A program made the position numbers and the translations under genes. Below the pieces are notes generated by a model. That model was given only the letters and a program-made list of their open reading frames with translations. It ran no database searches and was not told the DNA's origin. A stretch of 64,000 nucleotides of DNA, taken from contig NZ_JAJNOR010000011.1 of the NCBI RefSeq assembly GCF_021044755.1, positions 37,509 to 101,508 of the forward strand, in the 5' to 3' direction. Source of the DNA: Lientehia hominis. Its GTDB lineage: Bacteria > Bacillota > Clostridia > Lachnospirales > Lachnospiraceae. This document shows, one piece after another, positions 35,425 to 43,469 of the stretch (its first letter is position 1; each line of letters begins with the position of its first letter).

Positions 35425-35652
35425 ATGGAGACAAAACAGGAATTCCGGATCTGCAACCAATGCGGAAAGACGGTTAAGACAGATGGCACACCTCCTTACG
35501 GGGAGGGCCTGTCCGTGGCGAAGACCTGGGGATATTTTTCCGGGAAGGACGGAGAACGGCATCATTTCTTTCTCTGTGAGGACTGCTATGACAAGCTTGT
35601 AAAAGGGTTTTCCGTGCCCGTGGATATAGAGGAAGAGACAGAGCTTCTTTAA
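35425..35652 (+). CDS. Small zinc-ribbon-type protein
   Basis: 75 aa from ATG 35425. Two CxxC pairs (FRICNQCGKTV and FLCEDCYDKL) are likely to bind one zinc. Between them are GYFSGKDGERHHF, and the end is VDIEEETELL. Proteins with this pattern are common in Clostridia as small conserved proteins of unknown role. An in-frame ATG at 35329 has a better ribosome site (GGAAGGA) and would add 32 residues, but those look non-conserved. TATAAT at 35360 could start transcription between the two, so I prefer the short form. Confidence 0.65.
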   Translation: METKQEFRICNQCGKTVKTDGTPPYGEGLSVAKTWGYFSGKDGERHHFFLCEDCYDKLVKGFSVPVDIEEETELL

Positions 35653-35670
35653 AACGAGAACAATTTACAG

Positions 35671-35725
35671 ACCGCCCCGGGATATGAGAGAGAATACTCT
35701 TGTATCAGCGGGGCGGTTTATGTTA
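35671..35725 (+). terminator. Intrinsic terminator after the zinc-ribbon gene
   Basis: ACCGCCCCG pairs with CGGGGCGGT across a long loop, followed by TTATGTTATG. It separates the tsaE-rimI group from rnz and tsaD. Confidence 0.65.
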
Positions 35726-35788
35726 TGATAATGCAATGTGAGAACAGAATGAAAAAAATGGATATGTATTTCAGAAGGAAGGATTGCC

Positions 35789-36703
35789 ATGCTTGATATA
35801 TGCTTATTGGGAACCGGGGGGATGATGCCGCTGCCCTACCGGTGGCTGACCTCTCTTATGACGCGGTGCGGTGGCAGTCATCTGCTCATCGACTGCGGAG
35901 AAGGGACACAGATTGCCTTAAAAAAGAAAGGATGGAGCGCGAAGCCCATCGACGTGATATGCTTTACTCATTACCATGCGGACCACATCAGCGGCCTTCC
36001 TGGCCTGCTTTTGACCATGGGAAACGCGGAACGGACGGAACCGCTTAAGATGATTGGTCCCAGGGGGCTTGAGCGTGTCGTTACCGCTCTGCGGACCATA
36101 GCTCCCGAGCTGCCCTTTCCCATTGAATTTCATGAGCTGTCGGAACGGGAGCAGGATCTGACCGTGGGTCCGTATTCGATTCGCGCGTTTCGGGTCAATC
36201 ATAATATTCCCTGCTATGGATATTCCGTCTCCTTAAAGCGGGCGGGGAAATTTCAAGTGGAGAAGGCAAAGGCACTTGAACTTCCGGTGCGTTTTTGGGG
36301 TGTTCTTCAGAGAGGGGAAAATGTGGAGCTTGACGGCCGGCTTTATACGCCGGACATGGTGATGGGAGAAGAGCGGAAGGGCATTAAAGTGACTTACTGC
36401 ACGGATACCAGACCGACGCCCGGCATCGCAGAGGAGGCGAAAACAGCGGACCTGTTTATCTGTGAGGGTATGTACGGAGACCGGGAAAAAGCAGCTAAAG
36501 CGCGGGAGAATAAGCATATGACCATGTATGAGGCGGCGAGGCTGGCCAGAGATGCGGATGTGCCGGAGCTTTGGCTTACTCATTACAGTCCGTCCCTGAT
36601 GTGGCCGGAGGATTATATGGACGAGGTGCGGAAGATTTTCCCCAGGGCGCTGGCGGCGAAAGACGGACAGTCGGCGGAGCTTAAATTTGAAGAAGACGAT
36701 TAG
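35789..36703 (+). CDS. rnz: Ribonuclease Z (tRNA 3' processing endonuclease)
   Basis: 304 aa metallo-beta-lactamase fold. The metal motif THYHADHISGLPGL (HxHxDH) is at about residues 54-67. LLIDCGEGTQIALKK precedes it, later ligands are in YCTDTRP and FICEGMYGD, and the last His is in LWLTHYSPSL. RNase Z cuts tRNA precursors after the discriminator base, needed where CCA is not encoded, as in the two tRNAs at the end of this window. AGAAGGAAGG precedes the ATG. Confidence 0.93.
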   Translation: MLDICLLGTGGMMPLPYRWLTSLMTRCGGSHLLIDCGEGTQIALKKKGWSAKPIDVICFTHYHADHISGLPGLLLTMGNAERTEPLKMIGPRGLERVVTALRTIAPELPFPIEFHELSEREQDLTVGPYSIRAFRVNHNIPCYGYSVSLKRAGKFQVEKAKALELPVRFWGVLQRGENVELDGRLYTPDMVMGEERKGIKVTYCTDTRPTPGIAEEAKTADLFICEGMYGDREKAAKARENKHMTMYEAARLARDADVPELWLTHYSPSLMWPEDYMDEVRKIFPRALAAKDGQSAELKFEEDD

Positions 36704-36727
36704 CGGTTTTAGCAGAGATGGAAACGG

Positions 36728-37786
36728 ATGATAGGAATGGATGATAAAATGGAAGCAGAAAAAAAAGAACAGGATGTATATATTTTAGCTATCGAAAGCT
36801 CATGCGACGAAACAGCGGCGGCGGTGGTCAAGAACGGCAGGGAGGTTTTGTCCAATGTGATATCATCACAGATCGCGCTGCACACGCTGTTCGGGGGCGT
36901 AGTGCCGGAGATTGCTTCCAGGAAGCATATTGAAAAGATCAATCAGGTGATCCAGGAAGCCTTGGACGAAGCGGATATGACTCTGGATGAAATGACCGCT
37001 GTGGGGGTCACCTATGGCCCCGGCCTGGTGGGCGCTCTGCTGGTAGGTGTATCCGCCGCAAAGGCAATCGCGTATGCGAAGAAGCTGCCGCTTATCGGCG
37101 TACATCATATAGAAGGCCATGTCAGCGCCAACTTTATTGAGAACAAAGAGCTGGAGCCGCCTTTTTTATGCCTGATCGTCTCCGGCGGCCATACTCATCT
37201 GGTGAAGATGAAGGACTACGGGGAATTTGAGATTATCGGAAGGACCAGGGACGATGCCGCGGGGGAGGCCTTTGACAAGGTGGCGCGGGCGATTGGGCTT
37301 GGGTATCCGGGAGGACCGAAGATAGATAAGGCCGCAAGGGAAGGGAATCCCCACGCGATGGAATTCCCGCGGGCGAAAATAGAAGGAGCGCCTTATGACT
37401 TCAGCTTCAGTGGTTTGAAGTCGGCAGTGCTCAATTACCTGAACCATGAAAAGATGCGGGGAGAAGAGGTCAGCCGGAACGACCTGGCCGCTTCCTTTCA
37501 AAATGCGGTGGTAGAATCCCTGGTGAGCCGCACGATTCTGGCTGCCAGAGAATTCAATATCCGGGATGTGGTCATTGCCGGCGGTGTGGCCTCGAATTCA
37601 GCTCTCCGGGCAGCCATGAAAGTGGCATGCGAGAAGGAAGGATTCCGCTTTTACTATCCGTCTCCCGCTCTTTGTACCGACAATGCGGCGATGATCGGCG
37701 CGGCAGCCTACTATGAGTATCAAAAAGGGACAAGGAGCGGCTGGGATCTGAACGCGGTTCCCAACCTGAAGCTGGGAGAGCGGTAA
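36728..37786 (+). CDS. tsaD: tRNA N6-adenosine threonylcarbamoyltransferase TsaD
   Basis: 352 aa. It transfers the threonylcarbamoyl group to A37 of tRNA. Start region ILAIESSCDETAAAVVKNGREVLS; the iron-binding histidines are in GVHHIEGHVSANF (about 118-130). The ATP-site segment FLCLIVSGGHTHLV follows, then FDKVARAIGLGYPGGPKID, and ALCTDNAAMIGAAAYYEY near the C-terminus. Ribosome site and exact start are weak (ATGs at 36728, 36737 and 36749 are possible). tsaE, tsaB and rimI lie 2-3 kb upstream, so the t6A set is split here by two other genes and a terminator. Confidence 0.95.
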   Translation: MIGMDDKMEAEKKEQDVYILAIESSCDETAAAVVKNGREVLSNVISSQIALHTLFGGVVPEIASRKHIEKINQVIQEALDEADMTLDEMTAVGVTYGPGLVGALLVGVSAAKAIAYAKKLPLIGVHHIEGHVSANFIENKELEPPFLCLIVSGGHTHLVKMKDYGEFEIIGRTRDDAAGEAFDKVARAIGLGYPGGPKIDKAAREGNPHAMEFPRAKIEGAPYDFSFSGLKSAVLNYLNHEKMRGEEVSRNDLAASFQNAVVESLVSRTILAAREFNIRDVVIAGGVASNSALRAAMKVACEKEGFRFYYPSPALCTDNAAMIGAAAYYEYQKGTRSGWDLNAVPNLKLGER

Positions 37787-37863
37787 AGCGTGGTGCGAAA
37801 ATTAATCTGAAAAATGCCGGTCAGGATAAATATATGGTTTAATACTATAGGATTCTATGAAAA

Positions 37864-37895
37864 GCTCTTGCCAATACGGTAAGAGCCTTTTTCTA
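37864..37895 (+). terminator. Intrinsic terminator after tsaD
   Basis: GCTCTTGCC pairs with GGTAAGAGC around AATAC and is followed by CTTTTTCTATTCTTT. Confidence 0.85.
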
Positions 37896-37939
37896 TTCTT
37901 TATTATGATTATATTTTTTGGGAAGTTTGATGGTATAAC

Positions 37940-37968
37940 TTGATTACAATATGAAAAGGTGATAAAAT
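37940..37968 (+). promoter_or_regulatory. Promoter of the BlaI/M56 gene pair
   Basis: TTGATT and TAAAAT are 17 bases apart, about 50 bases before the BlaI-like start. From here the sequence becomes visibly richer in A+T. No perfect BlaI dyad (TACA-n-TGTA) is seen, though TTACAATATG overlaps the -35 region. Confidence 0.6.
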
Positions 37969-38016
37969 ACAGGTAAGTAAAAAAGAGTAATATATTATAA
38001 TTAAAAGGAGAAAACA

Positions 38017-38412
38017 ATGCTGGAAAAAGCAAAATTAACGGCGACTGAACTGGAGCTGATGAGAGTTATCTGGGAAGTGGGGGAAATCGGTCAGGAAACG
38101 ACTACTTCCAATATCCGAAAAACATATCAGGAATATTTAAATGAGCAGGTTCTTCCGCAGACTGTGAACACATATGCAGGTCATTTGGAAAAGAAAGGTT
38201 ATATCCGAATCATTAAATCGGAGAATGGACGCCGGATCCATATTCCTCTTGTAAATAAACATGATTACATGAAAGAGCAGACAAGATATTGGAGGAAATT
38301 TTGGAATCAAAGCAGTGCCGCATATGCAATGATGGCATTAAAGGGAGATGAAGAAGGTCTTTCTAAAGAAGATTTAGAAGAATTCAGGAGATTTTTGGAT
38401 GAACTTGATTAG
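38017..38412 (+). CDS. BlaI/MecI/CopY-family transcriptional repressor
   Basis: 131 aa. The winged helix N-terminal domain has the family pattern: LTATELELMRVIWEVGEI, then TVNTYAGHLEKKGYIRIIK, with a helical dimer tail (LSKEDLEEFRRFLDELD). In known systems the partner M56 protease triggers cleavage of the repressor and derepression. AAAGGAG precedes the ATG. The next gene, nine bases on, encodes such a protease. No beta-lactamase or mec gene is present nearby, so the regulon is probably the envelope genes that follow. Confidence 0.9.
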   Translation: MLEKAKLTATELELMRVIWEVGEIGQETTTSNIRKTYQEYLNEQVLPQTVNTYAGHLEKKGYIRIIKSENGRRIHIPLVNKHDYMKEQTRYWRKFWNQSSAAYAMMALKGDEEGLSKEDLEEFRRFLDELD

Positions 38413-38421
38413 TATATTTTA

Positions 38422-39762
38422 ATGATATTCATGACCACATTGACCGGTACTGCTGTATTTGCAGGATGGAAAATCTTCAGCAATAGTTTGGACAGGAGAA
38501 AACGAATTAAGAGAATTCGAGCCTGCTTGGTGGTCGTGATCGTTTTTTTTGTACCTATAGCATTTTTTTATGTGGCGTTTCGGACTAATCTATTGTATGG
38601 GCCTATGGATACACAGTTTTCTCAGCAGACTCCGTTCCTGAGAAGTGCATTCAGAGTTATGGCTGTTATCTGGTTATTAGGTGCGGGCTGGAAAGTTATA
38701 AAATATGTACAGTGTGGATCAGTGATCAGAGGTATCATCAGGCACAGTATGCGGGCAGAAAAAATAATACAGTCTGCAGCGGATGTTGTATGCGGCGATA
38801 TGAAATTATCAAAAAAGGTTCCGGTGTATATGACGGTGGGACAGAGAACTCCAATGATCGTTGGATTTTGGCATAAGAAAATATTATTGCCTCAAAAGCA
38901 ATATGAGAGTGATGAGCTGTATGCAATTTTGGAACATGAACTCTGGCATTACAGGCAGGGAGATTTGCTGTTAAAAAAGGCATGCAGCTGGATTGCCAGG
39001 ATTCAGTGGTTTAATCCGGTCACGAGGTATCTCCAAAAGGAGGTTGATAAATGGGGTGATATATATTGTGATAAACATGTATGTTTTGAGGGGAGTACCG
39101 GATGGGATATTAAACGATATTTTGAAATTGTAGCCCGCAATTCCGGTAAAGTGGAAACGGAATTAATGTCCGGTATGAGGTTACATAAAACATTAGAATC
39201 ATTGAAAGGGAGGGTAAACAGGATGATGAAGTATAATCCGAAAAATGAGCTGAAAAAAGCATGGATAATGTTATTGGTGATGGGATTCCTACTGGCCTCA
39301 ACGGTTACATCTCTGGCAGCAGGGCGGGGAATAGCGGCGTTATATGATGCGGTGTTTAAAGCAACGAAGGTGATCATCGAAGAAGATCTGCAGCCGCAAA
39401 TAACTGATCTGGAAGAAGTGGAATGGCTTCCGGATGAAAATAAAATCATAATAGAAATGCCGGACAATCCTATGACGAGGGCGACCAGCAGCTATACATG
39501 GGATATATCTGCGGGAAAGGCAAAGCTGACGGGGGAATTTTATGCTGCCAATGGAAATAAAGTCGTTTTAACAGTATCGCCGGACCCTGCGAATGCCAAG
39601 GTCGGAGCTGGTTTGAGCCAGCCTGACGGATATTGGAGAGGCGTATCCGGGACGGGAGCGTATTCCCATACGTTTACTGTTAATCAGAACGGCTACCATC
39701 GCGTATATGTAGAAAACCTTGCGGGTAAAGATATTACGGTTGGATTGATTGTGGTAAGGTAG
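38422..39762 (+). CDS. BlaR1-like M56 membrane metallopeptidase with unusual C-terminal sensor domain
   Basis: 446 aa with predicted membrane helices near residues 1-15, 35-55, 75-95 and 283-303. The gluzincin motif LEHELWHYRQGD (HExxH) lies around residue 175, with a further Glu downstream in the family layout, so the protease looks active. After the last helix there is no penicillin-binding domain (no SxxK/SxN/KTG). Instead a ~90-residue beta-rich domain (TSSYTWDISAGKAKLTGEFY ... ENLAGKDITVGLIVV) resembles a small carbohydrate- or wall-binding sandwich. The signal is therefore probably not a beta-lactam. The start codon region has only a weak ribosome site, consistent with coupling to the BlaI-like gene. 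Confidence 0.85.
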   Translation: MIFMTTLTGTAVFAGWKIFSNSLDRRKRIKRIRACLVVVIVFFVPIAFFYVAFRTNLLYGPMDTQFSQQTPFLRSAFRVMAVIWLLGAGWKVIKYVQCGSVIRGIIRHSMRAEKIIQSAADVVCGDMKLSKKVPVYMTVGQRTPMIVGFWHKKILLPQKQYESDELYAILEHELWHYRQGDLLLKKACSWIARIQWFNPVTRYLQKEVDKWGDIYCDKHVCFEGSTGWDIKRYFEIVARNSGKVETELMSGMRLHKTLESLKGRVNRMMKYNPKNELKKAWIMLLVMGFLLASTVTSLAAGRGIAALYDAVFKATKVIIEEDLQPQITDLEEVEWLPDENKIIIEMPDNPMTRATSSYTWDISAGKAKLTGEFYAANGNKVVLTVSPDPANAKVGAGLSQPDGYWRGVSGTGAYSHTFTVNQNGYHRVYVENLAGKDITVGLIVVR

Positions 39763-39772
39763 GAAATTTATA

Positions 39773-39800
39773 GGGGCGTCGGATTGACGCCCCGTTTTGG
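39773..39800 (+). terminator. Intrinsic terminator after the M56 gene
   Basis: GGGGCGTC pairs with GACGCCCC around GGATT, followed by GTTTTGGATTGTTATTCTT. The next gene starts only 51 bases later, so read-through or a hidden promoter must drive it. Confidence 0.75.
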
Positions 39801-39843
39801 ATTGTTATTCTTATCCCGTTTGCTATTCAAAGGGAGGCGGCAT

Positions 39844-41322
39844 ATGAAAAAGTATGTAGAGGTTATGATTCTTACTGTATTGGTATTGGGCATTTGTGGA
39901 TGCGGATCGGATGATATAAAGGAAAAAGACTCTCCGTCTATTGGAATGAGCAGTTTAGATACTTGTGAAGAAGAAAGTAAGACAGAGGAGCTGAATACAG
40001 AGAAGTTTGATATGGCGCAGGATATGGAGCCGGGGACGTTGACATGGGCAGTATTTGACATGGGAATAGATTTGGGAATTTATGAGGACGGATTAAATGA
40101 GCTGCTGAAAAATAAGGGAATAGAATATAAAATAAAATTTGTAGATATCAAGGTTCCTTTCGAGGAGGATTATGAAGTTTACGTACAGACTTATATCGAT
40201 GCGGTCCAAACCGGCGGTTATGATATTGTAACATGTCCAGGGATTCTGAATTGTTATGATGTATATGCGATGATGGCGAAAAAGGGTATGTTGGAGCCTC
40301 TGGATAATTACATGGAACAGACAGATACCAGTACGGCGCTGCAAAGAGCATATCCTGCAGTCGTATGGGAATCACTCCGATATGATGGAGCAATATATGG
40401 AGTTTTAACACCGTATACCAATTTTAAATATTACGCTGTATTTAATCAGAAATATGCGCAGGAATTTGGAATCGACGTAGAACAGGCAACATTTTCCCAT
40501 ATGGAAAATCTTATGGGCAAAGTACTGGAAAGCGGTATAAAAAAGAAAAATCCCTCATTTGTGGTATCGACAATGTGGCCGTATTTTTTGAATGATTCTT
40601 ATGAAAATACGGTCTGCGAATTGCTTGCGGTATCTATGAGAGATGGAGAGCCTGACGCAGAAAATATTTTAAAGAATGAGGAGTTTTTAAATCATATGGA
40701 GCTTTTGAACCGATGGGGTGAGCAAGGTATGATCTGCATTGATAATTATTGGGACGCTTTGGGGGCAGGAGAATTTTTTGTCACCGGTTTATACTCATAC
40801 AGTACAGAAAGCGCGGAAATGTATTGCAAAAACGCTTATGAAATGAATGACGATATAAAACTCCGGGCAGTTGAGTTTCCGGAATTCAACCAGTCATTTT
40901 CTGGAAAAGGAAATAAAGCCTGCGTACTGGCGAAGAGTAAAAACAAGGAAGAAGCAATCCATATATTGAGTTTGATCTATTCGGAAAAGGATTTATCGGA
41001 TGCTGTTATAGAACTCACATTTGGCAATCCGTTCCTGACTTCGCCGGGAGAATATGAACCGGATTCTAAAAATGAAGAGCTGTGGAATACCGTAGAGACA
41101 ATACGTCCGTCTGTGCTGAATGGATTTTTCTTTGATATGATTGAGATTGGAGAAACGATCAGCAGCATAAATACGTTGGTTCAAGATGATTATATATGGA
41201 AGCTTTCCGGAAACAGCGGGGATTGGAAGACAGAATCAAAGAAAATGAGTGAAACGATTGAGAAAATGGGAATACAGGAAGTGATAGATAACATGAATCA
41301 GCAATTGAACTCAAGAAAATAG
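39844..41322 (+). CDS. Orphan extracellular solute-binding lipoprotein
   Basis: 492 aa. A lipoprotein signal ends in VLGICGCG (lipobox Cys at about residue 19), and an acidic linker follows. The body has the family-1 solute-binding layout: TLTWAVFDMGIDLGIYEDGLNELL at the start, then YDIVTCPGILNCYDVYAMMAKKGMLEPLDNYM, AIYGVLTPYTNFKYYAVFNQ, and later KACVLAKSKNKEEAIHILS. No permease of the sugar-uptake type is next to it; the partner ABC genes downstream are of the export type. It may sense or deliver a ligand to the M56 or export machinery (inference). The strong GGGAGGCGG site fixes the start. Confidence 0.82.
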   Translation: MKKYVEVMILTVLVLGICGCGSDDIKEKDSPSIGMSSLDTCEEESKTEELNTEKFDMAQDMEPGTLTWAVFDMGIDLGIYEDGLNELLKNKGIEYKIKFVDIKVPFEEDYEVYVQTYIDAVQTGGYDIVTCPGILNCYDVYAMMAKKGMLEPLDNYMEQTDTSTALQRAYPAVVWESLRYDGAIYGVLTPYTNFKYYAVFNQKYAQEFGIDVEQATFSHMENLMGKVLESGIKKKNPSFVVSTMWPYFLNDSYENTVCELLAVSMRDGEPDAENILKNEEFLNHMELLNRWGEQGMICIDNYWDALGAGEFFVTGLYSYSTESAEMYCKNAYEMNDDIKLRAVEFPEFNQSFSGKGNKACVLAKSKNKEEAIHILSLIYSEKDLSDAVIELTFGNPFLTSPGEYEPDSKNEELWNTVETIRPSVLNGFFFDMIEIGETISSINTLVQDDYIWKLSGNSGDWKTESKKMSETIEKMGIQEVIDNMNQQLNSRK

Positions 41323-41340
41323 GAGGAGAGGAGAGAGTCG

Positions 41341-42462
41341 ATGAAAAAGTACCGGACATTTTTGTTTTTTTGTATTAGTGCTTTCATATTGGCTGGATGC
41401 GGTAAGAAGGAAAGAACGGATAATGCCGGAGAATCTGTTTGGCGTATGAATTCTTGTTTTACGGAGACGGGAATTTTATATAAGAAATCGGAAACAAATG
41501 GAAAGCTGAAATACTATGACTATGAATCGAAAGAGTATTTAACGCTTTGTGCGAAAGCGAACTGCAGACATGATTCTTCTGAATGTATGTCAGTATATCT
41601 TTATCAGAACATAGATTTTATAGGAAAACTGGGAGATAAATGGTATTATCGTGTGATGAAAACAGATGAATCCGAAGGGGCTTTTTATTCTTGTGATCTG
41701 GACGGGGGCAATGAAAAAGAAGTCGGACCGTTTTCCCATGGGAACGGTAAGGCTATTGGCACGGTCAATCTGTTTTATGATAATGTTTGTGTGTTAGAAA
41801 CGGAAGATGACTATTTTGATGAGACGACGGGAGAATGGACAGGTACGGGCAGTGGAATCTATCGTTTCCATTTTGATACCGGTGAAGCGGAGGTACTATG
41901 TGAAGAAAAAGAGTATATGCGTCCGGCGTATTCTGTTTATGGAAAGTACGATAATAAGCTTCTCTACACAGAATGGGATGGCAAAAAAAACCTGTTAAAA
42001 CAAATGGATTTAGGCACTAAAAAAAGCGCTGTAATTTTGGATAATATAAATATCATTACAGGTGCCGTTCAGGGAAATATATTGTTATGCAGTGCCTCGG
42101 AAGGCGAGAGGTTTAAACTTATCATTGTAAATCTTGAAACAGGAAAACAAGAACATATTTGGACGAAGGGAGTTGCTTCCGATTATTTTTGGGATGAGGA
42201 ACTTAAAGTTTTTATCATTTATGGAGAGGAATCTGCGGTAACAAAGGACGGATATGCCCGCCAATTTTTTGAACTGTACCAATATATGGAAGACGGGGTA
42301 TGCCGGCTTTTGAGGACAGGAGATACTGCGAAATGTTTTATACCGTATGTAAGAATGGAAGATCAGCTGATAGGCAGAGATTCTGAAAAAGGAGAACTGG
42401 CCCGGATGAATATGCAGGATTTTATTTCGGGTTCTGCAGATTGGGAAATTTTAGAAGAATAA
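41341..42462 (+). CDS. Lipoprotein with beta-propeller-like repeats
   Basis: 373 aa. The lipobox is FILAGCGK (Cys at about residue 20). After it come repeated Tyr/Trp/Asp-rich beta segments (GKLKYYDYESKEYLTLC, GDKWYYRVMKTDE, GAFYSCDLDGGNEKE, GIYRFHFDTGEAEVLCEE). These resemble the short repeats of DUF5050-like propellers. A Cys cluster (LCAKANCRHDSSECMS) sits near residue 70 and could form disulfides or bind a metal outside the cell. It follows the orphan binding protein by 18 bases with AGGAGAGGAG ahead of the ATG, so both are one transcription unit. Function unknown. Confidence 0.72.
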   Translation: MKKYRTFLFFCISAFILAGCGKKERTDNAGESVWRMNSCFTETGILYKKSETNGKLKYYDYESKEYLTLCAKANCRHDSSECMSVYLYQNIDFIGKLGDKWYYRVMKTDESEGAFYSCDLDGGNEKEVGPFSHGNGKAIGTVNLFYDNVCVLETEDDYFDETTGEWTGTGSGIYRFHFDTGEAEVLCEEKEYMRPAYSVYGKYDNKLLYTEWDGKKNLLKQMDLGTKKSAVILDNINIITGAVQGNILLCSASEGERFKLIIVNLETGKQEHIWTKGVASDYFWDEELKVFIIYGEESAVTKDGYARQFFELYQYMEDGVCRLLRTGDTAKCFIPYVRMEDQLIGRDSEKGELARMNMQDFISGSADWEILEE

Positions 42463-42520
42463 GAGGCGGCGAAAACAAATATCGAACGATATAAAAATAG
42501 ATGTGAGAAAGGATGATTTT

Positions 42521-42529
42521 TGCTATAAT
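42521..42529 (+). promoter_or_regulatory. Extended -10 promoter for the ABC export genes
   Basis: TG-C-TATAAT is a consensus extended -10 element with no good -35. It lies about 60 bases before the ATPase start, so the ABC genes can be transcribed separately from the lipoproteins. Confidence 0.5.
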
Positions 42530-42588
42530 GAATTTAGATATATAAAATGAGAACGATAATCGGCAGGTCAGATGGAAAGAAGAAGAAT

Positions 42589-43458
42589 ATGGAGCTTGAA
42601 ATCAAGAATCTCACAAAGAATTATGGAAAGAAGCAGGCGCTTAAAGGCTTGAATGTCACTCTGACTGAGGGGGTATATGGTTTTCTTGGTCCGAACGGAG
42701 CGGGAAAAAGCACCTTTATGAACATCTTGACAGGAAATTTAAAGGCGACCTCCGGTCAGATTCTATACAATGGAGAAGAAATTACAAGGCTTGGTCGGAG
42801 CTTTAGAGGGATTTTGGGTTATATGCCGCAGCAGCAGGCGCTCTATCCCAATTTTACGGCGACAGGTTTTTTGTCTTATATAGCGGCGCTTCGGGATATG
42901 AAAAAGGACAGAGCAAAGGAGCGGATTCCAAAGGTACTTTCGCAGGTGGGACTTTCTGACGTGGCAGACGACAAAATCCGCTCTTTTTCCGGAGGCATGA
43001 AACAGAGGCTTTTGATTGCTCAGGCAGTGCTGGATGAGCCAAAGATTTTAGTATTGGACGAGCCGACGGCAGGCCTCGATCCAAAGCAGAGAATCGCTAT
43101 CCGGAATCTGATTTCGGAGATTTCAGCCGCAAAGATTGTTATCATCGCTACTCATGTGGTGACAGATGTAGAATCAGTGGCAAACCGGATACTCCTCATC
43201 AGGGAAGGGGAGATGCTGGCAGATTCTACGAGGGAGGAGCTCAATGCTTCTCTTTCAGGACATGTCTGGGAGCTTCAGGTACCGGAGGAACAGCTGGAAG
43301 AAGTCATTGGAAGAGATGAATATTTGATTGGAAACATTGCCAGAGAGGGGAAGAATCTTTTCGTAAGGGTGATTTCTGACAAAGAACCGGAGGATTACGC
43401 GTTTATGGCTGTCAGACCGGGTCTTGAAGATGTGTATCTTTACTATTTTAAAGAATAG
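42589..43458 (+). CDS. ABC transporter ATPase (ABC-2/CcmA type)
   Basis: 289 aa. Walker A is GPNGAGKSTF, Q-loop YMPQQQALYPNFTATG, signature SFSGGMKQRLLIAQAVL, Walker B ILVLDEPTAGLDPKQR and H-loop ATHVVTDVE. A ~70-residue C-terminal extension follows, typical of ABC-2 exporters. The start at 42589 (MELEIKNLTKNYGKKQ) fits the family; an upstream in-frame ATG at 42547 would add 14 charged residues. The permease begins 11 bases after the stop. Confidence 0.92.
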   Translation: MELEIKNLTKNYGKKQALKGLNVTLTEGVYGFLGPNGAGKSTFMNILTGNLKATSGQILYNGEEITRLGRSFRGILGYMPQQQALYPNFTATGFLSYIAALRDMKKDRAKERIPKVLSQVGLSDVADDKIRSFSGGMKQRLLIAQAVLDEPKILVLDEPTAGLDPKQRIAIRNLISEISAAKIVIIATHVVTDVESVANRILLIREGEMLADSTREELNASLSGHVWELQVPEEQLEEVIGRDEYLIGNIAREGKNLFVRVISDKEPEDYAFMAVRPGLEDVYLYYFKE

Positions 43459-43469
43459 GAGGAAGGGAA

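Noticed and set aside
38017..39762. Beta-lactam resistance operon
   Set aside because: BlaI- and BlaR1-like genes are present, but there is no beta-lactamase or altered PBP, and the sensor domain has no penicillin-binding motifs.
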